From assembly GCA_050697195.1 (NCBI GenBank), contig JBOGZL010000071.1, positions 1 through 11,301 on the forward strand: a stretch of DNA of 11,301 bases, given 5' to 3'. This DNA comes from DASPWW01 sp050697195. GTDB lineage: Bacteria > Actinomycetota > Thermoleophilia > Solirubrobacterales > 70-9. A model generated the notes under the pieces. The model made no database searches and was not told where the DNA came from. It saw only the letters and a list, made by a program, of their open reading frames with translations. Positions 5,615-11,301 of the stretch are shown piece by piece; within the stretch, counting starts at the first letter, position 1; each line of letters starts with the position of its first letter. Made by a program: the position numbers and the translations under genes.

Positions 5615-5643
5615 TTCGGATGCCGGTCGCCGGGTGTCACAAT
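5615..5643 (+). promoter_or_regulatory. Possible leaderless promoter of the LuxR-type gene
   Basis: TTCGGA (5615-5620) and CACAAT (5638-5643) are 17 bp apart, and ATG 5650 follows the -10 by only 6 nt. No ribosome binding site precedes the ATG. Together these suggest a leaderless transcript, which is common in actinobacteria. Confidence 0.4.
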
Positions 5644-5649
5644 CAGTCC

Positions 5650-6750
5650 ATGCCGGCAGCGTCCCCTGAGCACCTGCGCGCAGACCTTGTCTCGCTCGCT
5701 CACCGCGACCATGACGTGCGCGGCTTCTCGCTCGGGGCCGCGCGGATACTGCGTCGCGCCGTGCCGTTCGACGGCGTCTGCGTGCTGACCCTGGACCCGG
5801 CCACGCTGCTGCCGACCGGCGAGGTCGTCGAGAACGGGCTCCCACCCGCGGCGACGGCGCGCATGGCCGAGATCGAGGTTGGGGAGGACGACTTCAACAA
5901 GTTCCCCGTGCTCGCGCGAGCGCAACGGCACGCGGCGGGCCTGAGCGAGTCGACGGGCGGCGATCTGGATCGCAGCCTGCGCCACCGCGAGCTCAGGCGG
6001 CCGAACGGGTTCGGCGACGAGCTTCGTGCAGCGCTCGTCAGCGACTCGGTGACCTGGGGCGGCATCACCCTCCTTCGCGAGACCGGCGGGGCCGACTTCA
6101 CGCCCGCGGACGCGGGCGTCGTCGCGGCGCTGTCGCCTCAGATCGCCGAGGGGCTCCGCCGCGTGATCGTGCGCGGGGCGCTGTCGGCGGTGGAACCCGA
6201 CCAGCCGGAGTCCGCCGGCGTCGTGGTGCTCGAGGGCGACAACTCGATCGTGCAGGTGAATCCGGCCGCCGAAGCGTGGCTGGCAGACCTGCTCGAGGAC
6301 ACGGTCCCGGGCCAGCGCGTCCCTGATGTCGTCACCGCGGTCGCCAGCCGTGCGCGCAGCGCTGCCACCGGGCGCGCCGCGACGGACGCACGTGCTCGGG
6401 TGCGGACGCCGTCGGGGCGCTGGCTGCTCGTCCACGGGTCGACGCTCGGCGAAGGCCCGGGTGCCCAGAGCGTCGTGATCCTCGAGCCCGCCCGCACACC
6501 CGAGCTTGCGCCGCTCGTCGCGGACGCCTACGGCCTCACCGAGCGCGAGCGCGTCGTCACTCAGCTCGTCGCGCAGGGCCTCGGGACGAGCGCGATCGCC
6601 GGACGGCTGCATCTATCGGGCTGGACGGTCCAGGACCACCTGAAAGCGATCTTCGAGAAGACCGGGACGGGGACGCGCGGCGAGCTCGTCGCGCGCCTTT
6701 TCTTCGAGCATTACGCGCCGCGGCTCACGGGCGCGTCGCCGCCAACCTGA
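5650..6750 (+). CDS. LuxR-type transcriptional regulator with GAF-like sensor
   Basis: This 366-aa DNA-binding regulator has a GAF-like N-terminal half at about residues 15-170 (HDVRGFSLGAARILRRAVPF, then WGGITLLRETGGADFT). A PAS-like segment follows at about 185-285 (VVVLEGDNSIVQVNPAAEAW). The C-terminus carries a LuxR/FixJ helix-turn-helix at about 300-355: GLTERERVVTQLVAQGLGTS, then AIAGRLHLSGWTVQDHLKAI and FEKTGTGTRGELVARLF. TERE, the turn and the recognition helix are all intact. The ATG at 5650 is preferred over one at 5620 because homology-like sequence starts only after 5650 and a leaderless promoter fits. With no receiver domain, it probably senses a ligand directly rather than through phosphorylation. 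The gene diverges from the SnoaL-like gene across the operator. Confidence 0.88.
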   Translation: MPAASPEHLRADLVSLAHRDHDVRGFSLGAARILRRAVPFDGVCVLTLDPATLLPTGEVVENGLPPAATARMAEIEVGEDDFNKFPVLARAQRHAAGLSESTGGDLDRSLRHRELRRPNGFGDELRAALVSDSVTWGGITLLRETGGADFTPADAGVVAALSPQIAEGLRRVIVRGALSAVEPDQPESAGVVVLEGDNSIVQVNPAAEAWLADLLEDTVPGQRVPDVVTAVASRARSAATGRAATDARARVRTPSGRWLLVHGSTLGEGPGAQSVVILEPARTPELAPLVADAYGLTERERVVTQLVAQGLGTSAIAGRLHLSGWTVQDHLKAIFEKTGTGTRGELVARLFFEHYAPRLTGASPPT

Positions 6751-6879
6751 ACGGCGGATGAAGGCGGCGAGGCCCGTCGTCGATCCCAGCGCCCAGGCGA
6801 CGTGAATCGCGGCACATCCGAGCGACCAGGCGATCGCCGCGAGCGCGATCGGGCGGATCCCCTGTCTAAGGATGGTCAC
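6751..6879 (-). pseudogene. Truncated small membrane protein (DUF3995-like)
   Basis: On the minus strand the frame reads RPIALAAIAWSLGCAAIHVA, then WALGSTTGLAAFIRR. This single membrane helix with an HVAWALG motif resembles the start of DUF3995-type membrane proteins (usually about 140 residues with four helices). It then runs antisense into the 3' end of the LuxR-type gene as a low-complexity Arg-rich frame, so only the N-terminal 40 or so residues survive. The start is uncertain (GTG 6879 or 6906) and there is no good ribosome binding site. It may be a remnant or a chance frame. Confidence 0.4.
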
Positions 6880-6923
6880 CCACCACACGCTATGCGCACC
6901 AGGCACGGTGTCGATGTTCGGTG

Positions 6924-7295
6924 CTACCGGCCCGCGCGCCGCACGGGGTTGCGTACCTCGTGTGTGTCGAACACCAGCGTGCTGGTCTTGATCTTGCCGT
7001 CGCTGATGACGAGGTGCTCGGCGGCTCGCAGCGTGCCGAACGGGCCGGTGACCATGTCGTACATGATCAGGGCCTGCTCGTCGTCGCCGACCGCGGCGAT
7101 GATCTTCAGCTCGGTGACCAGTTCGGAGAAGCCGCTCACCGCGTCCAGGTAGGCCTCGGCCCCGTTGGCCTGGGCCATCGGACCTTCGTAGGCGATGTCG
7201 TCGGCCACGTAGCCGGCGACCGTAGTCATGTCACTGCTTCCCCATGCCTTGATGAAGACGAGGGCGACATCGACGGGTGTGGGATGTGTGGTCAT
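6924..7295 (-). CDS. SnoaL-like / NTF2-fold small protein (second copy)
   Basis: This 123-aa cytosolic protein has an NTF2-like fold: VDVALVFIKAWGSSDMTTVA, then GYVADDIAYEGPMAQANGAE, a YLDAVSGF helix, and late strands EQALIMYDMVTGPFG and AAEHLVISDGKIKTSTLVFD. This layout is typical of SnoaL-like isomerase/hydrolase-type pockets; substrate unknown. It has little obvious similarity to the SnoaL-like protein at 5158 beyond the fold. ATG 7295 has AGGAGG 5 nt upstream, a strong site. It is the last gene of the probable leftward unit with the 105-aa barrel protein (70 nt upstream), the efflux pump and the sigma factor. Confidence 0.87.
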   Translation of the reverse strand: MTTHPTPVDVALVFIKAWGSSDMTTVAGYVADDIAYEGPMAQANGAEAYLDAVSGFSELVTELKIIAAVGDDEQALIMYDMVTGPFGTLRAAEHLVISDGKIKTSTLVFDTHEVRNPVRRAGR

Positions 7296-7365
7296 CTCGT
7301 CCTCCTGGTGGTGGGTGGCTGGCGGGTGGTCTCAGCTCGGCGGCGGGGCACCTGCTTCCAGCCGC

Positions 7366-7683
7366 TCAGTGGCCGAGCCACCGGAACGATCCGATCTCTT
7401 CGAGTTGGGTGACGACGGGTTCCTCGTCACAGCGCTCCCGAATGGTCGCTTGGAACCGCTGAAACGCGTGCAGTTGCGGCAACGGATTCTCGCCCTCCTC
7501 GGTGTCCACCCAGGCGAGATGGACGAAGGTGAGGCCGTCGTCGAGCTTGAAGGTCGCGTATCGGAGTCCGGCGGGCTGTGTCTCTTCCAGCTTGCGGTAG
7601 ACGGCGCGGACTAGCGCCTCGTTGTGCTCCTCGTGACCGGGCTTGACCTTGTATCGGACCATCACCTTTCGCACCGCGGACAT
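7366..7683 (-). CDS. Dimeric alpha/beta-barrel (ABM-like) small protein
   Basis: This 105-aa protein begins RKVMVRYKVKPGHEEHNEAL and continues VRAVYRKLEETQPAGLRYAT. The layout of one beta strand, a long helix and further strands with a central HLAWVD is that of ferredoxin-like dimeric barrels, including the antibiotic-biosynthesis-monooxygenase (ABM) type. No catalytic residue can be assigned, so monooxygenase activity is only a possibility. ATG 7683 lies 2 nt after the efflux-pump stop (TGACGATG), showing tight coupling. A long frame extending upstream through the pump gene in this register is a GC-rich shadow and is ignored. Confidence 0.75.
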   Translation of the reverse strand: MSAVRKVMVRYKVKPGHEEHNEALVRAVYRKLEETQPAGLRYATFKLDDGLTFVHLAWVDTEEGENPLPQLHAFQRFQATIRERCDEEPVVTQLEEIGSFRWLGH

Positions 7684-7685
7684 CG

Positions 7686-9116
7686 TCAGCTCCGGCCTTC
7701 TGAGGCGAGCGCCGGTGTCGTCGGCGCGGCCGTCGCGCTGGCGCGGGAGGGCAATGCTGCGCCCGCGAGTGCGCCGAGCAGCGACAGGGCGGCGGAGACG
7801 CCCATCGCGGCCGCGAAGCCATCGTCGAATGCCTGCGTCGAGGCGTAGCCGCCGGCGCCCGTGAAGACCGCGACGCTGAGCGCGATCCCGAGCACCCCGC
7901 CGAGCTCGCGCATCGTGGTGTTGGTGCCGCTGGCCTTTCCGACCGCCTCCGGGGGGACCGACCCGACGACCGAGTTCTGCCCGGCGGGGAACGACATCGA
8001 GACGCCGATCCCGGCGACGACCAGCGCCGGCACGAGCTCGAAGTAGTCCATCCCGGCGCCGGCCGTGAGCGCGATCCACCCCATCCCTGCGGCCTGCAGC
8101 AGCGGCCCGGCGACCATGAACGGCCGCTCGCCGTAGCGGTCGACGAGTGCTCCCGCGAGCGGCGCGACGAAGAACAGCGTCGCGGTCCACGGCAGCAGCC
8201 CGAGCCCTGCCTTGAGCGGCCCGTAGCCGAGCGAGGTCTGCAGGAACTGCGCGAGGAAGAAGACGCCGCAGAAGAGCGACGCGACGGCGAAGAAGCTCGC
8301 CGCGTTCCCCGCCGAGAATCCCCGCGAGCGGAAGAAGCGCATCGGCAGCATCGGCTCCGGCGCGCGCAGCTGCCAGGCCACGAACGCCGCCAGCAGCAGC
8401 ACGCTCGCGGAGAGCGCCGCGACGACCTCGACGCTGCCCCAGCCGGCGATGTTCCCCCGCACGAGACCCCAGACCAGGGAGAGCACGCCGCCCGACACGA
8501 GGGCCAGCCCGCGCAGGTCGAGGGCGGAGTCGGGACCGAAGCTCTCCGGGACCCGGCGCAGGACGAGCGGCACGAGCACCAGCCCGAGCGGCACGTTGAG
8601 CCAGAAGATCCACTGCCAGGTCATCCCCTCGACGATCGCCCCACCCACGAGCGGGCCGCTCGCCACGGCGACGCCGGTCAGGGCGAAGAAGATGCCGAGC
8701 GCCTTTCCACGCTGCTCCGGTGCGAAGGCGGCGCTCACGAGCGCCAGCGCCAGCGTCATCACGAGCGCGGCCCCGATCCCCTGCACGGCGCGAGCGGCGA
8801 TCAGCGTGCCGGCCGTCGGCGCCAGCGCGCAGGCTGCGGAGGCCGCGGCGAACAGCCCGAGGCCCGTCGCGAACATCCGCCGGCGCCCGAAGCGGTCGCC
8901 GAGCGCCGCCGCGGTCATCAGGAGGACCGCGAAGCTGAGGTTGTAGGCGTTGACGGTCCACTCGAGCTGCTCGATCGACGCACCCAGGTCCAGCCGGATG
9001 GTGGTGAGCGCGGTGGTCACGACGAGCGTGTCGAGCGCCGCCATGAACGACGCGGCCGCGGCCAGCGCGAGCACCCAGCCGCTCGTGCGGCTCGCCGCGG
9101 ATCCTTGCGTGAGCAT
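7686..9116 (-). CDS. DHA2-family (14-helix) MFS drug-efflux transporter
   Basis: This 476-aa inner-membrane proton antiporter belongs to the EmrB/QacA group, which exports drugs and other toxic organic compounds. The sequence is hydrophobic throughout, with about 14 helices. Motif D1 is LDTLVVTTAL (about 29-37), with the acidic residue D29 in helix 1. Motif A is LGDRFGRRRMF (72-82), motif B is RAVQGIGAA (109-117) and motif C, diagnostic of antiporters, is GVAVASGPLVGGAI (148-161). Length is normal and the frame intact. ATG 9116 follows AGGAGA at 5-nt spacing. It is 2 nt upstream of the ABM-like gene and 76 nt downstream of the sigma factor, all in one direction, suggesting stress-regulated efflux. 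The substrate cannot be told from sequence. Confidence 0.93.
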   Translation of the reverse strand: MLTQGSAASRTSGWVLALAAAASFMAALDTLVVTTALTTIRLDLGASIEQLEWTVNAYNLSFAVLLMTAAALGDRFGRRRMFATGLGLFAAASAACALAPTAGTLIAARAVQGIGAALVMTLALALVSAAFAPEQRGKALGIFFALTGVAVASGPLVGGAIVEGMTWQWIFWLNVPLGLVLVPLVLRRVPESFGPDSALDLRGLALVSGGVLSLVWGLVRGNIAGWGSVEVVAALSASVLLLAAFVAWQLRAPEPMLPMRFFRSRGFSAGNAASFFAVASLFCGVFFLAQFLQTSLGYGPLKAGLGLLPWTATLFFVAPLAGALVDRYGERPFMVAGPLLQAAGMGWIALTAGAGMDYFELVPALVVAGIGVSMSFPAGQNSVVGSVPPEAVGKASGTNTTMRELGGVLGIALSVAVFTGAGGYASTQAFDDGFAAAMGVSAALSLLGALAGAALPSRASATAAPTTPALASEGRS

Positions 9117-9163
9117 CAGCTTCTCCTGGTTCCGGTGTGCATGGGACTAGAGATCCGCGGGGC

Positions 9164-9182
9164 CGGCCGAATCCATCGGCCG
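9164..9182. other. Perfect hairpin between sigma factor and efflux pump
   Basis: CGGCCGA-ATCCA-TCGGCCG is a 7-bp stem with a 5-nt loop in the 76-nt gap between two same-direction genes. No T run follows on either strand, so it may be an intrinsic-like terminator without a U tract, an operator for the pump, or an RNA processing site. Confidence 0.35.
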
Positions 9183-9192
9183 CATGGCGCGA

Positions 9193-10230
9193 CTAGGGTC
9201 GGAGCTCGTCTGGCAGGCCGAAGCGGGCGAACGCCGCCGGCGTCATGAACGAGGTGACGTCGGCGATCTGCGCGTCGGGGCGCAGCGTCAGCAGCATGAG
9301 CGCGTGCGCGGCGAACGGGCTGCCCGGCGCATCGGAGCCGTACACCGCGAACGCCAGCTGGGCGTTGGCGCGGACCGGGACGAGGCGCCAGCGCTCGGGG
9401 CCGGCGAGCGGCTGGGCCGCCAGGAATGCCCCCACGGCCGCGCGGCCCCGATACCAGCTCGGCCTCGGCGGCATCGCGAAGGTGGCGTCCTCGGCGAGCA
9501 GCGCGACGATCGCCGCGACGTCGCCCTCCTCCCACGCCCGCACGTAGCGCTGGACGAGATCACGGAGTCGCTGATCGCCGATCGAGCGCAACGTCGCCTG
9601 CTGGCTGCGCTCGGGCAGCCGCTCCTCGACCGCCGCGTGGGCGCGCTGCAACGCGCTGTATACCGAGGCGGGCGTCGCGTCGAGCGTCGCGGCGATCTCG
9701 CTCGGGGCGAACCCGAGCACGTCGCGCATGAGCAGCACGGCACGCTGGCGCTCCGGCAGGTGCTGGAGCGCCGCGATGAACGCGAGCTCGACGCTCTCGC
9801 GCTGCTCGTAGCGGGCCTCGGGCGTCGGCTGCTCGTCCGCGATCGCCTCGTCGGCGTAGGGATCGATCCACACCGACTCGACCAGCGGACGCCCAGGCGC
9901 GTCGTGCGGGTCGCCGGGCGGGCCGTAGTCGACGGGCAGCACCCGCTTCGGACGCCGCTCGATCATCCTCAGGCAGACGTTCGTGGCGATCCGATACAGC
10001 CACGACCGGACCGAGCTGCGGCCCTCGAAGGCCGGCAGCGCGCGCCACGCCCGCAACAGCATCTCCTGCAGCGCGTCCTCGGCATCGGCCGACGAGCCCA
10101 GCATCCGGTAGCAGTGGGCCTGCAGGCCGGCGCGATACGGCTCGATCACGCGCTCGAAGGCGCCCTCGTCGAGCCGGCGAGCGGCCTCGAGGTCCGCCGC
10201 GCGAGGTTCGGTTGCACCAGGAGGAGTCAC
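9193..10230 (-). CDS. ECF sigma factor, SigG-like, with C-terminal NTF2-like domain
   Basis: This sigma-70-family protein of about 345 aa would direct RNA polymerase to stress promoters. Region 2 spans about residues 20-92 (GAFERVIEPYRAGLQAHCYR, then DAEDALQEMLLRAWRALP and SSVRSWLYRIATNVCLRMIE). The linker has VWIDPYADEAI, close to the WLEPYPD motif of SigG-type sigma factors. Region 4 covers about 145-205 (LPERQRAVLLMRDVLGFAPS, then EIAATLDATPASVYSALQRA). An NTF2/SnoaL-like domain fills 220-345, which in such sigma factors modulates activity in place of a separate anti-sigma factor; no anti-sigma gene is next to it. The GTG at 10230 is preferred; a TTG at 10245 would add five residues. Neither has a good ribosome binding site. 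It diverges from a VOC gene and precedes an efflux pump. Confidence 0.9.
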   Translation of the reverse strand: MTPPGATEPRAADLEAARRLDEGAFERVIEPYRAGLQAHCYRMLGSSADAEDALQEMLLRAWRALPAFEGRSSVRSWLYRIATNVCLRMIERRPKRVLPVDYGPPGDPHDAPGRPLVESVWIDPYADEAIADEQPTPEARYEQRESVELAFIAALQHLPERQRAVLLMRDVLGFAPSEIAATLDATPASVYSALQRAHAAVEERLPERSQQATLRSIGDQRLRDLVQRYVRAWEEGDVAAIVALLAEDATFAMPPRPSWYRGRAAVGAFLAAQPLAGPERWRLVPVRANAQLAFAVYGSDAPGSPFAAHALMLLTLRPDAQIADVTSFMTPAAFARFGLPDELRP

Positions 10231-10323
10231 GGGCGTTCGAACCAAAGACCCGCCGCGACCCGCGAATCAATCGGTCGAGCGATGGATTCGCACCTCTGCA
10301 CGGATCTGCAGCTCCGAGGACCC

Positions 10324-10689
10324 GTGATCCCTCCCTCCCCGAGCCCAGTCGTCCATCTCGAGCTGCACACCGGCAACCTCGCCCGGGCGTGCGCGTTCTA
10401 TGAGCGCCAGTGCGGCTGGCGAGTCGAGCGGGTCGAGAGTGAAGCCGGCAGATACCAGGCGCTCGAGTGGGAGGGCGGGCTGGGCGGCGGTGTCGTCGAG
10501 TGCGCGACCGGGCGGGCGCTGTGGCTGCCATACGTGCAGGTCTCCTGCATCGACGAGGCGACCGAGAGCGCACACCGGCAAGGGGCGACCGTCCTGCTCG
10601 GCCCGCGCGAGGGCCCGGCCGGCTGGCGCAGCGTCGTCGCCGTTCCGGACGGGGCCGAGATCGCCTTCTGGCAACCCAAGCGGACGTGA
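10324..10689 (+). CDS. VOC-family protein divergent from the sigma factor
   Basis: This 121-aa protein starts PSPVVHLELHTGNLARACAF, then YERQCGWRVERVE, and ends VVAVPDGAEIAFWQPK. This is the two-module VOC fold with a candidate metal histidine in the first strand and glutamate in the last (EIAFWQ). The role is probably small-molecule binding or glyoxalase-like detoxification; the substrate is unknown. GTG 10324 is chosen because homology-like sequence starts there and GAGGA lies just upstream. An ATG at 10282 would add 14 unconvincing residues. The 93-bp gap to the divergent sigma gene probably holds both promoters, but I cannot recognise them. A long frame upstream in this register is the antisense of the sigma gene. 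Confidence 0.85.
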   Translation: MIPPSPSPVVHLELHTGNLARACAFYERQCGWRVERVESEAGRYQALEWEGGLGGGVVECATGRALWLPYVQVSCIDEATESAHRQGATVLLGPREGPAGWRSVVAVPDGAEIAFWQPKRT

Positions 10690-10759
10690 CGTGAGCGCCG
10701 AGCGGGGCTCCAGGAGGTAGGTCTCACGGGTCGACCAGGCCGTCGTCGACTCCTGTCAC

Positions 10760-10870
10760 CCGAATCGCTGCGCTGGGCCAGCGCCCACTGCTCGAACCGG
10801 CGCGGCGGGTGGCCGGTGATCTGCTGCACGGTGTCCAGGACCGGCGAGTCGTCGAACTCGCCCTCGGAGT
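10760..10870 (-). pseudogene. C-terminal scrap of an NmrA-like NAD(P)-binding protein
   Basis: The minus strand reads YSEGEFDDSPVLDTVQQITG, then HPPRRFEQWALAQR. This is the usual C-terminal end of NmrA/SDR-type NAD(P)H-binding proteins (…DTV..VTGRPP.TFEQWA…), where it closes the substrate pocket. Nothing of the Rossmann fold is present upstream: the DNA before it is the plus-strand conjugation-type gene. The natural stop is not clear either, the frame continuing beyond as Arg-rich sequence. Only about 35 codons survive, so this is a deletion remnant. Confidence 0.5.
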
Positions 10871-11301
10871 AGTGATCCTGGCGCAGGTCCTCGTGCTGCT
10901 CTTGTTGGCCTTCGCGCCGGTCGCGCTCTTCGTCGCCGTCTTCCCCGGGCGCGGGCACGACTTCCTTCGCGGCTGGCTGATGCGGCTCGCCGCCTTCCTG
11001 CTCCGCAAGGCGATCTACTCGCTGATCCTCGCCGTCCTGCTCGCCGTCGCCGCCGCGCTCCAGGCCGCCTCGGCGAACCTCGGCTGGCTGCTGTCCTTCG
11101 GGCTGCAGGCGCTCTTCTCCTGGGCCGTCTTCATCTACCGCGAGGAGCTCGCCGGCCAGCTCACCGCCGCCACCGCCGGCCCGGGGCCGACCGCCATTGC
11201 GCCGGCTCGCGCCTCGCCGGCCTCTACTACGCGCGCCAGCTCACGCGCGGGCCGGCGCGCGCGCTGCGCCGCGGCGCCAGCCGGTTGCGCGGTAACCGGG
11301 C
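10866..11301 (+). pseudogene. Conjugation-type membrane protein (TrbL/VirB6-like), truncated and frameshifted
   Basis: The plus strand encodes VLVLLLLAFAPVALFVAVFP, then GRGHDFLRGWLMRLAAFLLR, KAIYSLILAVLLAVAAALQA and ASANLGWLLSFGLQALFSWA. This polytopic pattern with a conserved cytoplasmic GHDFLRGWL segment recalls the large TrbL/VirB6-like membrane component of type IV secretion in integrative conjugative elements. Such proteins are usually over 300 residues with a long N-terminal region; none is present here, the frame beginning against the NmrA-like scrap. After about 11190 the sensible frame changes to AGSRLAGLYYARQLTRGPAR, and the window ends inside it. No start codon with a ribosome binding site is seen. 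The assignment rests on remembered family appearance and is moderate. Confidence 0.5.

Noticed and set aside
5533..6612. Upstream extension (to 484 aa) of the SnoaL-like frame on the minus strand
   Set aside because: It runs antisense through the LuxR-type gene and across the operator and promoter. The real start is ATG 5532 with a ribosome binding site.
6735..6775. CGCCGCC…GGCGGCG inverted repeat after the LuxR-type gene as a terminator
   Set aside because: The arms are simple GC-rich sequence with a long loop and no T run; it could easily arise by chance.
7684..8961. Long minus-strand frame continuous with the 105-aa ABM-like gene
   Set aside because: It overlaps the efflux-pump gene in another register and is Arg/Ala-rich shadow sequence.
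10235..10242. GTTCGAAC palindrome in the sigma/VOC gap as an SOS-type box
   Set aside because: Only 8 bp; the spaced TCGAAC-N4-GTTCGA arrangement of actinobacterial LexA boxes is absent.
9184..10323. Upstream part of a 501-aa plus-strand frame
   Set aside because: It is the antisense shadow of the sigma factor; only the portion from about 10324 is a VOC protein.
1..11301. CRISPR array, phage-defence cassette, rRNA or retron-like structure
   Set aside because: I saw no regularly spaced repeats, no nuclease/helicase or reverse-transcriptase motifs, and no rRNA sequence on either strand.

Overview
This is a GC-rich window (roughly 70% by eye) with GTG/TTG starts, strong G/C third-position bias, purine-rich ribosome binding sites and actinobacterial-type gene families (SigG-like ECF sigma factor fused to an NTF2-like domain, DHA2 efflux pump, many VOC and SnoaL-like small proteins). 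I infer an actinomycete, possibly Thermoleophilia/Solirubrobacterales; no marker gene settles this. It reads as an accessory, partly decaying region.

Region 1 (1-2060): a structurally complete IS66-family insertion sequence (16-1580) with perfect 17-bp terminal inverted repeats, an 8-bp target duplication and one DDE transposase gene. It lies 31 bp from a tRNA-Arg(ACG) 3' half (1620-1666) with no 5' half, which is what an integrative element leaves at one end. Beyond it is a broken, unidentified coding remnant.

Region 2 (2061-4800): a leftward gene string: an MMPL-like N-terminal stub, a four-helix membrane protein, a cupin, an intact VOC protein, a truncated and frameshifted second VOC gene, a DUF899 remnant and a small unknown protein. 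Several neighbours overlap by ATGA, GTGA or TTGA, as in a translationally coupled operon, although several of the genes are broken.

Region 3 (4773-6750): a LuxR-type regulator with a GAF-like domain (rightward), diverging from a SnoaL-like gene and a wrecked DUF1579-like gene (leftward). A palindrome, CCCAGGRYCCTGGG, occurs twice. Each copy abuts a TTGTGC -35-like box, a 17-bp spacer and a TARAAC -10-like box, with a start codon about 37 nt further on. One copy lies between regulator and SnoaL gene, the other before the MMPL stub and membrane-protein/cupin/VOC string. This suggests a small local regulon controlled by the LuxR-type protein and is the most interesting signal here.

Region 4 (6751-10689): a probable second leftward unit of a SigG-like sigma factor, a 14-helix drug-efflux pump, an alpha/beta-barrel protein and an NTF2-like protein, with a VOC gene diverging from the sigma factor. 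A small membrane-protein remnant sits between this unit and the LuxR gene.

Region 5 (10690-11301): the C-terminal scrap of an NmrA-like NAD(P)-binding protein (minus strand) directly joined to a 5'-truncated, frameshifted conjugation-type (TrbL/VirB6-like) membrane protein running off the end. With the tRNA scar and the IS, this points to past integration and loss of mobile DNA. Several lesions are single-base, so sequencing or assembly error remains possible.
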